From Amazonocrinis nigriterrae CENA67 (GTDB lineage Bacteria; Cyanobacteriota; Cyanobacteriia; Cyanobacteriales; Nostocaceae): DNA of 64,000 nucleotides. The position numbers were made by a program, and so were the translations under genes. Below are positions 26,120 through 36,100 of the stretch, in pieces; the stretch's first letter is position 1; each line of letters begins with the position of its first letter. Location of the stretch: the NCBI RefSeq assembly GCF_016056305.1, contig NZ_JAECZC010000027.1:1-64000 (forward strand). The letters run 5' to 3'. Below the pieces are notes generated by a model, which saw nothing but the letters and a program-made list of their open reading frames with translations, was not told the origin of the DNA and did not search any database.

Positions 26120-26247
26120 TTGCATACTTTTTTTGCAACTCTGTCAAGAGTCAAAGGTTACTTTGGTCTGTTGACTCTTGACAAACTATACCAATGCGTA
26201 ATTGGAGAGACGATTCGCCGAATCGTCTGTACTTCAGATATAGTTTG
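26120..26247. other. Nested inverted repeats between ATP-grasp genes
   Basis: Four inverted repeats lie in this 227-bp gap: GTTGCA/TGCAAC (26120-26139), GTCAAGAGTCAA/TTGACTCTTGAC (26143-26182), the perfect odd palindrome AGACGATTCG-C-CGAATCGTCT (26208-26228), and CAAACTATA/TATAGTTTG (26182-26190 and 26239-26247) that encloses the palindrome. Together they form a cruciform-like or MITE-like element. A short open frame through it is not supported. It may attenuate or separate transcription of genes 1 and 2. Confidence 0.6.
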
Positions 26248-26326
26248 GGTTTTGGAATTTAAATGTATTGCGAAATTTTACAGAATTGGTATCACTAGTA
26301 AATAATTTTTCTGATTGCATAAACAA

Positions 26327-27667
26327 ATGACCATGACACAAAATTCAAATTCATTTTTGCTAATTATTGATTACAATCTCAGCCGTATTGAAGATGTGGC
26401 ATCTATGCGGAAATATGCATATGAGCGCTATGGTGTCAAAACCCTGCTACTCCGCGCTAACCCGGCTCCACATGATTACCGAATTGCTGACGTTGCATTA
26501 GCATTAGATCCCTGCAAGCCAGATTTTGTTATTGCTGGACTCAAAGCACTAGCACCCTTTCGCCAACAGTTGCGGGGTGGTTTGGTATTCTCCGATAATG
26601 CAGTACAAAGTGGCGCCCAGTTATTAGAACAATTAAACTTGCCTGTAGATAACGCCACTTTAGCGGCTGGGGCTTTTTCCAAAATTCTTTATCGTCAAAT
26701 TGAAGCTGAACATCGCTCAATATTAGAACCTCAAGGCATGTTCATTCCTGCCCATACCACTATCCATAATGCTGACGAGTTATTGGATTTTGTGCGGCGT
26801 TACCCTGAAGGAGTAGTATTAAAACCAGCTTGTGAAGGCAATAACCGAGGAGTATTGTTTTTAAATACCAACGCAGATTTGCAGCAAGCTTTACAAGAAG
26901 TTGAGCCTTATTTCTCTGGTGGCATTATCTGCGAACAGGTAATTCCTCTACAACAAGAATATTCCTTTGACGGGCTGGGACATTTGCACTTTATTACAGA
27001 AAAATGCAGTGCTAGTGGTCGTTACCCAGTAGAAACAGGTCAGATTTTACCAGCCAGATTAAACCAGACTCAAGAGCATTTACTAACTCGTGTTGGTAAG
27101 TTAGCAAATGTTTTAGTTGGTCAATGTAATGGGCCTTTCCATAATGAAATCAAGATTGATACAGATGCTACTCAAGCCGCTGTTGTCGAACCAAACCGCC
27201 GCCCTGCGGGTATGAAAATTTGGTCGCTTGCTGAACGAGTGTACGGTTTGAATTTTTATCATCTTTGGGTTGATAGAGTATTAGGTCGGCCTTTACCAAA
27301 GCAATTACCTGCCCCCCAAGGAATTGCAGCTACTATTATGCTTGGTTGTGCCCATGATGGTTATTTAGACTTAACAGCAGTTAAAGATGAACCTGAACGT
27401 TTGTTTAACAGAGCTTTAAAGCTATACAACAAAGCTGAAATTAACCAGGAACTAGAGTGGTTTGGTTTTACCCTGCTGCCAATTCAAGGAAATCGGGTGA
27501 GAGCTATTCCCAAAGATAATGGTGATTTCATTGCAATGGTTTGTGTATATAGTCCCAATGCCGAGTTAGATATTTTGAAGTTGAAGACTGCTATTAGTGA
27601 TTGTTGGCAACAGATTATAGCTGCCTATATCTATCACACTCAACCTATGATGGCTTTGGCTAGTTAA
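26327..27667 (+). CDS. ATP-grasp ligase 2
   Basis: A protein of about 446 residues. The N-terminal domain (LLIIDYNLSRIEDVASMRKY) is a Rossmann-like pre-ATP-grasp fold; the ATP-grasp part shows EGVVLKPACEGNNRGVLF (ATP Lys and glycine loop), SGGIICEQVIPLQQEYSFDG and the metal motif VVEPNRRPAGMKI. The motif differs from the EINPR of ligase 1, so the two are distinct subfamilies, not a recent duplication. The start is ATG 26327 or 26333 rather than the TTG at 26315. The gap to ligase 3 is 136 bp. Probably amide-bond forming; substrates unknown. Confidence 0.84.
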   Translation: MTMTQNSNSFLLIIDYNLSRIEDVASMRKYAYERYGVKTLLLRANPAPHDYRIADVALALDPCKPDFVIAGLKALAPFRQQLRGGLVFSDNAVQSGAQLLEQLNLPVDNATLAAGAFSKILYRQIEAEHRSILEPQGMFIPAHTTIHNADELLDFVRRYPEGVVLKPACEGNNRGVLFLNTNADLQQALQEVEPYFSGGIICEQVIPLQQEYSFDGLGHLHFITEKCSASGRYPVETGQILPARLNQTQEHLLTRVGKLANVLVGQCNGPFHNEIKIDTDATQAAVVEPNRRPAGMKIWSLAERVYGLNFYHLWVDRVLGRPLPKQLPAPQGIAATIMLGCAHDGYLDLTAVKDEPERLFNRALKLYNKAEINQELEWFGFTLLPIQGNRVRAIPKDNGDFIAMVCVYSPNAELDILKLKTAISDCWQQIIAAYIYHTQPMMALAS

Positions 27668-27803
27668 ACAAAATTTAGCCTAGCAAATGGCTTTTTGAAA
27701 ATATATTCTCATGTTCTCATTGTGAACTCTTGCATCTGAATATATGTACTTATCAGGGTTTTGTATTTATCTATTTTGTTGTTAGTAAATTCGAGGAAAA
27801 CCA

Positions 27804-29027
27804 ATGGAAATTTTGATTTTACACCGCATTCCATATCACAAAATTGATTACCATCGTGGCATCGACCATAATCTGCATGAAGTTACATATATTGGTACTG
27901 AAAAAGCGCTAACTAATATTCCTGAATTTGTAAACTGTAAAAAGCTGATTCGGCCTGGGGTTGGTAAAACTGCGGATGAAGTTGTTGAAATAATTGAACA
28001 ACAACAGTTACAGTTTGACCGAATCATATCATTATCTGAATACGAACTGCTGGATGCTGCTAAAATCCGAGAACATTTTGGCATTCCAGGCTCTACCCTG
28101 GGGCAGGTAGAAAAAGTACGCAACAAAGTCATTATGAAAGCCATTGTTGCTGCTGCTGGAATTCGCGTACCTGAGTTTTTACCTCTATCAAAAATAGAAC
28201 AACTCCCCAAATGGCAAGACCAAGTAGTTGTTAAACCAATTGATGGGGCATCTAGTGAAAATGTGAAGGTATTTGCTTCTATTCATTCATTGCTTTTGGC
28301 TTTACACGCACAGAATACTGGAATTGATTTGCTAGATCAGGAAAACCCTAATTTGACACAGTTTGAAGTGGAGGAGTTTATTCAAGGGCCTATCGTTCAT
28401 TTTGATGGTTTGGTGCAAGATGGCGAAGTAAAAATTGTACTTGCCAGTCAATATGTAGGTGATTGTCTAGGATATGCTAACGGTCTACCTTTGGGATCTG
28501 TGCAAGTTGATATTAGTGATGCAGATAAAGTATGGGTGAGTCGAGTTTTAAGTGCTGTTGAACTTAATAATGGCAGCTTCCATTTAGAGGCGATCGCTAA
28601 TAAAAACGGTTTAGTATTCTTGGAGGTTGCTAACCGGGTGGGCGGTGCTGATGTGGTTGATACTTTTAATTTAGCTACCAATATTCATTTGCCTTCAGCA
28701 GAACTAAAAATATGGCTAGGCGAGGACTTTGAATTTCCAGCAACAACTAATACAGGTAAGAAATTCGGTTGGTATGTTTTTCCTGGTCACCATTATCAAG
28801 CAGATTACTGCCGCATCTCTGGACATGAAAAGTTTCGCAATCATCCCTATGTAGTACGCTGGAACGAACTGTCTACAGAGCAAAAGTTGCCCCAGCACAT
28901 TACCTACCAAGCAATTGAAATCCCTCTAGCAGGTGTTATCGGTAGTGACAGCAGCGAGTCATTACAGAGTTTCCTCAAAGAGATGTTTGCTCAAGTCAAT
29001 ATTGAACCAATCAAGAGTTCAGTGTAA
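27804..29027 (+). CDS. ATP-grasp ligase 3
   Basis: A 407-residue ATP-grasp enzyme with N-terminal pre-ATP-grasp domain (MEILILHRIPYHKIDYHRGI), KVRNKVIMKAIVAAAGIRVP before the central domain, the ATP Lys in QVVVKPIDGASSENVKV, the hinge FEVEEFIQGPIVHFDG and metal ligands in LEVANRVGGADVV. This fits the BacD/L-amino-acid-ligase-like class. GAGGAAAAC precedes the ATG. The MFS exporter follows 67 bp after the stop on the same strand, supporting a common transcript and an exported product. Confidence 0.86.
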   Translation: MEILILHRIPYHKIDYHRGIDHNLHEVTYIGTEKALTNIPEFVNCKKLIRPGVGKTADEVVEIIEQQQLQFDRIISLSEYELLDAAKIREHFGIPGSTLGQVEKVRNKVIMKAIVAAAGIRVPEFLPLSKIEQLPKWQDQVVVKPIDGASSENVKVFASIHSLLLALHAQNTGIDLLDQENPNLTQFEVEEFIQGPIVHFDGLVQDGEVKIVLASQYVGDCLGYANGLPLGSVQVDISDADKVWVSRVLSAVELNNGSFHLEAIANKNGLVFLEVANRVGGADVVDTFNLATNIHLPSAELKIWLGEDFEFPATTNTGKKFGWYVFPGHHYQADYCRISGHEKFRNHPYVVRWNELSTEQKLPQHITYQAIEIPLAGVIGSDSSESLQSFLKEMFAQVNIEPIKSSV

Positions 29028-29094
29028 CCCTTACTGAGATATCAGTCTTTGTAACAGACTTAATTGATGAATCATTACGACAGGCAGGCAAGTT

Positions 29095-30294
29095 GTGAAT
29101 AATTTCAAAGTTATTCAGTTTTTAGTATCACGTTTTTGTTCCGCTTTGGGCGACCAGTTTTTATTGTTCGCGGTTCCATTGATTATTTATAAAAGCACTC
29201 AGAATGTTTCACTGGTTGGGTTAGCTTTTTTCATTGAATGGACTCCGCGAGTACTTTCTCTTCCCATTGCTGGTTCTTTTAGCGATCGCTTGGGCGGCAA
29301 AAAAGTTTATCTACTTGCCGACTTTGTACGAATGACGGTTTGTTTGTCGGGTTTTTTATTGATCAACCTATTTCCCAGCCACATATTCATCATTGTTAGT
29401 CTGGTGATGAGTATTTGTGCATTCTTTTATGCACAAGCCTTTATTGCAATGGAATCCACGGTTCCCAAATTGGTAAGTAAGGCAGATTTACCCAAAGCAC
29501 AAAGTATCCTTCAGGGGATTGACCAAACTTCTAGCATTCTTGGCCCCGCGCTAGCGGCAATGTTGGCACTGTATTTAAAAAACCAAGATTTTTTATTTGT
29601 TGCCGCAGGCGTATTCGGTTTAGGTTTTCTAGGGGTTATATCGTTAGGTTCAGCCTTAAATGTAAAGATTGATAAGTCAAGTAAAAAGCAGATTTGGCGT
29701 GATGTTGTCCAAGGGGCTAAGGTACTACTAGACTATCCCAATCTGCTCACCTTAACGGCTCTCAGCATTCTAGTTAACCTCATTATTGGCATAGCGCTAG
29801 CAACTGGTGCGCCCTTAATCACTGGTACTTTTAATAAGCCTGACAGTTACTTTGCTGTGTTAAATACCACTGCGGGTCTGTTAGGGGTAGTCTCCTTTTT
29901 GCTAGTGCCTAAATTAATCAAGCACTTTAGCGTATTCAACCTGGGCATTACTGCTTACCTTGCCATCTTGTGCGGCGGTATGTTGATGGGTCTTGCTAAT
30001 AATTTTTACCTGTTTGTGCTTGGTTATGCATTAGCCTCCGGTTCTACTGGTTTGTTTAATGTATATATTCGCACTGAGCGCGTCCAATGGATTCCTAGCC
30101 AACACTTAGGCAAAACTGTAGGATTAATTGTGCTGTTAAATCAGTTAAGCCTGCCAGCAGCAGGTATATTAGTAGCCATAGGTTCTGCTCGTGTGGGAAC
30201 CAAATCGTTATTTATTTTAAGTAGCCTAGTAGCGGCGGCATATATTGCTTGGATATACAAGCGTTTGAAAATTCAATCGAAAACTAATACGTAA
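29095..30294 (+). CDS. MFS transporter
   Basis: A 399-residue major facilitator with twelve predicted transmembrane helices, GDQFLLFAVPL in helix 1 and FSDRLGGKKVYLLADFVRM as the loop 2-3 motif A. It resembles MFS exporters of the EntS/enterobactin-type and macrolide-type subgroup. The start is GTG at 29095. It sits 67 bp behind ATP-grasp ligase 3 and is the obvious exporter (and possible self-resistance factor) for whatever the cluster makes. Confidence 0.88.
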   Translation: MNNFKVIQFLVSRFCSALGDQFLLFAVPLIIYKSTQNVSLVGLAFFIEWTPRVLSLPIAGSFSDRLGGKKVYLLADFVRMTVCLSGFLLINLFPSHIFIIVSLVMSICAFFYAQAFIAMESTVPKLVSKADLPKAQSILQGIDQTSSILGPALAAMLALYLKNQDFLFVAAGVFGLGFLGVISLGSALNVKIDKSSKKQIWRDVVQGAKVLLDYPNLLTLTALSILVNLIIGIALATGAPLITGTFNKPDSYFAVLNTTAGLLGVVSFLLVPKLIKHFSVFNLGITAYLAILCGGMLMGLANNFYLFVLGYALASGSTGLFNVYIRTERVQWIPSQHLGKTVGLIVLLNQLSLPAAGILVAIGSARVGTKSLFILSSLVAAAYIAWIYKRLKIQSKTNT

Positions 30295-30331
30295 TCTTTA
30301 TTTACCTAGTTTTCTTACAGCAACAACGTCT

Positions 30332-30385
30332 GAATCTAATTCTGCGTTAGCGAAGCTTACCGAAGGTATCGCGCCTTGTAGATTC
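30332..30385. repeat. Inverted repeat GAATCTA/TAGATTC
   Basis: Seven-base arms 54 bp apart end to end, enclosing AGCGAAGCTTACCGAAGGTA-type sequence that recurs in cyanobacterial dispersed repeats. It lies in the 320-bp gap between the MFS gene and the flavin monooxygenase; the rest of the gap is AT-rich and holds no gene. Confidence 0.5.
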
Positions 30386-30614
30386 TGATTTAACATTGTT
30401 CGCTGTTACACAAATGTGATTTGACGTGTTATCTCGTAGTTTTTTCAAAAATCAAATCTGATTCTTATAGGTACTGAATTTTTAACAATTATAGAGCTTG
30501 CAACTCCTTTTTAGGTGAGGGTTTTAGCCTCTTATAATCTCGCAAACGCAAATGCCTATAAAATCAAAAACTTTATGAATCCACAACTATAAATCAATTA
30601 CTCAAGGTGTCATT

Positions 30615-31727
30615 ATGTTTAATCCATTAAAGTTTCATTGGGCATTACCTATTGAAGCAGCAAAGAAAAACGAAGCACAGGCAGATCGTTCTGGTGGAAT
30701 TGATCTTGAGGCTCTTGTGGAGTTTGTCAGTTGCGCTGACAAGCTTCAAATTGAGTCCTTATTGACACCGTTTGGTTTTCATATGCCTGATCCTATCGCC
30801 CTTTTAGGAAGGCTATCAGCCCATACCGAACGAGTAGGATTCATGCTGGCTTACCGAGCGGGGCTGATGTCACCGACGCTTTTTGTCCAGCAAGTTAATA
30901 CGCTCTCGCATCTTTTCAATGGTCGGATTAGTCTCAACATTATCTGTGGATATTCTCCAGTTGAGCAAGGGTATTATGGAGACTTTCTTTCACATGATGA
31001 GCGGTTCGAGCGAGCAGGCGAGTATCTTGACATTTGCTCAGCCCTTTGGAATGCGACAAATCCAGTGAGTTACGCAGGTAAGCATTATCAGCTTCAAGAT
31101 GCTCAGTTAAATACCAAGTTTACTTCACTTCGTTCAGAAGTCCGCCAGCCCAAGATTTATTTGAGCGGTAATTCAAAGATTGCCAATCATACAGCATCTC
31201 AACATGCACAGTGTTGGCTGAGGTACGGCGATACACCTGAAAAAATTGTAGCAAGTCACAGTTCAATAGCTCAAACCGAGTATAAACCAAGGATTCCTAT
31301 AGGGCTTCGTATGTCAGTGATTGTGCGTCAAACACGTGAGGAATCCATTGAAGCAGCTTTTCGGGTTGTAGAAAATCCCGATCTGAAGTGGAAGGAATTT
31401 ATTAAAACTGTGGTCGATAAGTCAGATTCGGTTGCCGTTAAGTCAACTTATGAATTAGCAGAAAAAGCAAACTCAGAGTGGCTCGGGCCCAATCTCTGGA
31501 GTGGAGCAGTACCTTACCGTGGAGGGCCAGCATTGGCATTGGTAGGAAATTACGACGAAGTTGCAAACGAGATTATGCGTTATAAATTTGCAGGTGTTAG
31601 CGAATTTATATTGTCAGGTTGGCCAACCCTTGCCGAAATGCAAGGCTTTTGTGACAATGTTCTGCCTCGCGTGCGTGCTATGGAGCAGCTTGAATCTTCA
31701 ATTGAAGTTCAGGAGTACGCCGTATGA
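30615..31727 (+). CDS. LLM-class flavin-dependent monooxygenase, SsuD-like
   Basis: A 370-residue luciferase-like TIM-barrel enzyme using reduced FMN and O2. Motifs resembling alkanesulfonate monooxygenase are FNPLKFHWALPIE, LLTPFGFHMPDPIALLGRLS, RVGFMLAYRAGLMSPTLFVQ, GRISLNIICGYSPVEQGYYG, HDERFERAGEYLDI and the C-terminal GVSEFILSGWPTLAEM. No flavin reductase or sulfonate ABC transporter is adjacent, unlike true ssu operons, so it may instead serve the ATP-grasp cluster just upstream. The 320-bp gap with a repeat leaves open an independent promoter. Confidence 0.86.
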   Translation: MFNPLKFHWALPIEAAKKNEAQADRSGGIDLEALVEFVSCADKLQIESLLTPFGFHMPDPIALLGRLSAHTERVGFMLAYRAGLMSPTLFVQQVNTLSHLFNGRISLNIICGYSPVEQGYYGDFLSHDERFERAGEYLDICSALWNATNPVSYAGKHYQLQDAQLNTKFTSLRSEVRQPKIYLSGNSKIANHTASQHAQCWLRYGDTPEKIVASHSSIAQTEYKPRIPIGLRMSVIVRQTREESIEAAFRVVENPDLKWKEFIKTVVDKSDSVAVKSTYELAEKANSEWLGPNLWSGAVPYRGGPALALVGNYDEVANEIMRYKFAGVSEFILSGWPTLAEMQGFCDNVLPRVRAMEQLESSIEVQEYAV

Positions 31728-31962
31728 GTTTTATCAATTTCAACGATAGGTGCAAAACTCTACATTTTAAAATTAAAGATGTAGCATCAACGGCAACTTT
31801 AGTTGTTATAACATAATAAAATAGCAATACTGGAAGGGTAATCAACTATTTAAAAAACCCAATTGCTAGCTGATAGTAGATGCGGAATCTTGACACCTGC
31901 AACTCAAAACATAATCGTGTGACCAAGTTAAAGACTCTCTACATAGTTGTTTTAATTCATGT

Positions 31963-32008
31963 AGGGCAAGAGAAAATTCTTGCCCTGGAACAGGGGATTT
32001 TATCCCCT
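31963..32008. terminator. Double hairpin between convergent genes
   Basis: Two consecutive perfect stems, AGGGCAAGA/TCTTGCCCT (31963-31986) and AGGGGAT/ATCCCCT (31992-32008), lie just after the flavin monooxygenase region and immediately before the 3' end of the minus-strand small secreted gene. They fit a bidirectional transcription stop, though T-tracts are weak. The rest of 31728-31960 shows no gene. Confidence 0.55.
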
Positions 32009-32021
32009 ATATTCAAATAAT

Positions 32022-32216
32022 TTATCTTCGAGGTGGACGAGGAGTAGGACGAGGAGTACGTCTGTTTTGATTCGTCTGAGGTTTGGCAGAAGTATCTTGC
32101 TGTGTAGTTAACAGATCTTGTTTGTAGGCAGCTTGAGCTTGAGATTCAGACAATAATCCTCCACCTATAGCAGTACTCAAAAGTACTCCTATAGCAACAG
32201 ATGCTATACGTTTCAT
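32022..32216 (-). CDS. Small secreted protein with Arg/Pro tail
   Basis: A 64-residue precursor: signal peptide MKRIASVAIGVLLSTAIGGG with probable cleavage after AQAAY, leaving about 35 residues ending RRTPRPTPRPPRR. A GGGAGTTTCC ribosome-site region precedes the ATG. The strongly basic Pro/Arg tail could bind nucleic acid, phospholipid or anionic polysaccharide; similar tiny secreted proteins occur in Nostocales without known function. The double hairpin follows its stop. Confidence 0.6.
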   Translation of the reverse strand: MKRIASVAIGVLLSTAIGGGLLSESQAQAAYKQDLLTTQQDTSAKPQTNQNRRTPRPTPRPPRR

Positions 32217-32706
32217 GGGAGTTTCCTTTTTTCAAAGATTATGTCTAACTATTCTGTTCAATCTCAAAATCCTATTTCTCTAGCTGAGGAAAGATGATGA
32301 TTTACTAACATTAGATAGATGATCAATTGCATAGACTTTTGCTAAATAACTTCCTGAAAAAAATTCATCTAATTGATCCCAACTAGGTGGCGATCGCCTA
32401 ACATTGATTTTTATCAATGCCCATCAATTCATAATGATGAAATAATTTATGTTACAAGGCTTTTTTAAAAAAGTTAGGTAAGAAATAGAATTTCTTACCT
32501 CAACCAAAAGTAGTATTTATAAGGTTTATTGAAAGGAGCAATCGTTCAAAAAGGGTAAACAGCATTGGCTCTCAAAAATGCTGATATTACTTGGCTGTAG
32601 CCATAAAACAAAGAAAACAAGTCTTGACTTTTCTGACTTTGGGGTTTTTGAAAGATTTTCCCCTCTGCTACTATGGGGCGATCGCTCTGTGTCATCGCAC
32701 CCCACT

Positions 32707-32738
32707 AAAAAACCCAGTTGTTGTGACTGGGTTTTTTT
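32707..32738. terminator. Rho-independent terminator (12-bp stem)
   Basis: AAAAAACCCAGT, a 7-nt loop, then ACTGGGTTTTTT: a perfect 12-bp stem with T-run on the plus strand and A-run on the 5' side, so it can work both ways. No gene ends near it on the plus strand, which raises the possibility of a small RNA reading into it. The surrounding 900-bp gap (32217-33120) holds no protein gene I can support. Confidence 0.7.
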
Positions 32739-32936
32739 GGGGTTATATTCCCCAGGTTTTTATAGAAGTTATTTATAATTTAGCAATCTGATAGTTACTA
32801 CATCCCCTAGCTTAACTATTTCGGAAAATTAGGGTAATTTCAGAAATTAAATTATCCAATTTTGACAAAGAGTTTTAGCCTTAACCCAAGCGTATTGCGG
32901 TATGGTTATAAATTCGAGGGCGATCGCTCAGCAGAA

Positions 32937-32977
32937 AAAAGCCTCAAAATTCTGTAATACAAAACTTCGAGGCTTTT
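32937..32977 (-). terminator. Terminator of the DUF4082/DMFase-like gene
   Basis: AAAAGCCTC and GAGGCTTTT form a 9-bp stem around a 23-nt loop; on the minus strand the stem runs into TTTTTT. It is about 140 bp beyond the stop codon of the giant minus-strand gene 33121-36699 and is its likely terminator. Confidence 0.65.
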
Positions 32978-33120
32978 GATTTTCAGGAATTAGTCAGATG
33001 ATGTGAATCTGACGATTATTCTTAGGGTTACCAACCTGTGGAAGAGAGTGTAAGTCTTTTGCCGAAGTTGGTCAAAAACACAGAAAGATTGAGAACCAGA
33101 TTGATGACTCAATAAGTGTT

Positions 33121-36100
33121 CTAGTTCGGAGCAAATACGATATCAACCCAGTAGTTGCTTGATTGATAAGTGTTGTTTGGAAACGTTGCTGTAGAGCTAT
33201 ATTTATAAACACCATTGCTTCCACTCACCCCATTTGCTAGGGCGTGCAACGGTGGATTATCCACACCAGCGTTAGCAAAGTATCCTTCATCTACGGAGTA
33301 GTGTCCAACATTAGTGTGATAAGACGCTACATAGGTAGTGTTAGCGGTAATTGTCTGTGGAGTAGCAAAATTTACCTGTTGCCAACCCGATGCAGTTTCG
33401 TTACTGAAAGTTGCTCTCTTCAGCTGTGTACCAGTGCTACTCCATAAAGTGCCTACATGAGTACCCGTATTGGTTGCGCTTTTGTAAAAACGGATACCAG
33501 TTATTTTCCCTTTGACATCTGAGCGGAACTTGACACCAACTTCAATCGCAGCGTTATCAGGGTCTGCCACCACAGTAGGAGTTACACTATTATTCCAGAT
33601 GCTAGTTGCTCCTGTTCCAGTGGTAAAAGACCAGGTAACATTTGCTGCCAAGGCATTGCCTGCTACGTCTTTCACTCTGGGATCAGTGCTGCCGCCTTTG
33701 ACGGTAGCGCTATAAGTTGTGGAAATTGCTAGTGGACTATTCGGTGTCAGCGTGGCGGTATTGTTGTTGGCGTTGTAGGTGACAGTGGCTGATATGGTAC
33801 TGTTTGGCCCCTGCAACTCAAATGTACTGGTATTAATTGTTGTTGAGTCCATAGCTTCACTGAAGGTAGCAGTGACACTAGTTCCTGTACTCACTCCTGT
33901 AGCATTGTTACTGGGAGTTGTGGAAGTTACTGTTGGTGGAGTTGTGTCAGCTGCCGCTGTGGTAAATGACCAAGTAAAGTCTGCTGCCAAGGCATTGCCA
34001 GCTTGGTCTTTCACCCGTGGGTCAGTAGTCCCACCTTTAATAGTAGCGCTATAAATTGTTGAAGGTGTCAATGAGCTACTTGGTATGAGCGTGGCGGTAT
34101 TGTTGTTGGCGTTGTAGGTGACAGTGGCTGATATGGTACTGTTTGGCCCCTGCAACTTAAATGTATCGGTATTAATTGTTGTTGAGTCCATAGCCTCACT
34201 GAAAGTAGCAGTGACACTCCCTCCAACACTGACATTCGTAGCACCGTTGCTGGGAGTCGTTACACTCACTGTCGGTGGGGTTGTGTCAGGAGTTGTACTA
34301 GTTGTGAAGACTACATCCACCCAATAGTTGGTTGACTGGAAAGTTGAGGTAGGGAAGGTTGAAGTTGAGCTATAGCTATAGACACCATTGCCCCCACTGT
34401 CTCCATTGCGGAGAGCGTGGAGTGGGGCGTTATCAACTCCGGCGCTAGCAAAGTATCCATCATCTGATGCATACCGCCCAACATTGGTATGGTAGGAAGC
34501 CACGTAAACGGTGTTAGCAGTAATCGCTACAGGACTCGAAAAATCGACCTGTTGCCAACCAGAAGTGGTTTCATTGTTGAAAGTCGCTGTGGCTAGCTGC
34601 GTACCAGTGCTGCTCCAAAGAGTGCCGACATGAGTACCTGTATTACTGCTTCCTTTATAAAATCGGATACCAGTAATCTTGCCGTCCTTATCTGAGCGGA
34701 ATTTGACTCCTACCTCGACTGCACTGGTATCGCTGTCTGATGGGTTTGTTGGTGTTGCTGTGCTATCCCAGATAGTGCAAGGACAGGTACGTTCTCCTCC
34801 AACTGTGACAGTAATACCTGCTCCTGGAGTCTCCACATTTACGCTATCATCACTAGCGCGGGTATTAATGGTGATAGAACCAGAGTTAACAGGTGTCCAA
34901 CTATAACTCCAGCTAGCACGACCATTGGCAGGATGCCATGTCGTCCCGCCGTCTACCGATACCTCAACAGCACCCACGACACCACCAGCATCAGTTGCAG
35001 TACCAGTGATTGTCGCCTGTGAACCAACCGGTATATTTGTACCAGTAGTCGGTGAGGTAATTGTTGATGTAGGAGCGGTTGTATCTGTGGAAGCAGTAGC
35101 AGCTAATAAATTGCTCTGCAAGGTAGCAGGTTGTACACCCATATCAGCCAATAGGTTAACGGTTGCCTGCTGCATCCGCACATCCGTTGTATTACCTCGG
35201 TCTGTATTGTCGTGATTGGCATCTAAACCCCAAGACCACTGTATGGTTCCAGCACCAAAGACTAGGGCACCACTACTATGCTTGTAGAGTGTTAAATGGT
35301 GAGTCGCCGTACCATTTGCATATGTTGAGCCGTAGTCTTGTAGAACTTCCACATTATTGGCCGTGGTGCTTGACAAGCGAACCAAGCCAGCAGGTCTTGA
35401 GCCGTTATCAGAGTCTTCATCCCACTCATAACCTAGGGAGGCGGGAGCCAGTGTGGCAGTACTCCCTGCTGAAAGGTTAGCAATGTCAGTGTTGCGCCAT
35501 AAGCGCATCTTACCATCTGCTTCGGGTACTTGGATAGCAGTAGTCCCACCATTGACTTTAAAGATTGTTCCAGTCAGGGCGTTCTCAGGACGACCACCAT
35601 CAGCTGGGGGGCTAAAGCGCGGGTCGCGCCAAGTACCTGTCCAGGTAGGAGGATCTTGGGGATCGATGACAGCGTTGGCTTGGGTTTCCTTGTAAGTAAC
35701 CAAGGTGCGATAGGGTGTAGCCGATGAATCAATACTGTTTTCCCAACGAGTTTTCCAGAAGACTTCATTGCCGCTAAAGAAAGCCAGATGGGTACCAAGA
35801 TTCCTGGCATTTTCGACGTTAGCGCGTTGATTGTTTGACCAGTACTCGTCGTGAGCAACAGATAGAAAAACTTTATGATTGCGAATTAAATTACCACGGC
35901 GATCGCTATCGACTCCAGTAAAGTAGCTAACGTTGTAACCATTGGCTTCTAGCCAGCGAACCATTGGGTATTCAGCGTTAAACAAAAAATCTTGACCGCT
36001 ATCAACTGCACGGGTATTGAACGGACGGTTATAGCTAACTTTGTATGCCCTACCAGCAGGTGAGCCTGTATAAAGGCTATTGCCACCGTAGTTATTGTAA

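Noticed and set aside
23632-29027. Microviridin/graspetide cluster
   Set aside because: The 70-aa peptide lacks TxKxPSD-type core motifs and the ligases look like amino-acid/dipeptide ligases rather than MdnB/C.
30615-31727. Sulfonate-utilisation (ssu) operon
   Set aside because: No ssuA/B/C transporter or ssuE reductase is adjacent; only the enzyme family matches.
32578-32791. Two overlapping 66-codon plus-strand frames
   Set aside because: Both run through the terminator hairpin at 32707-32738 and look like random translation.
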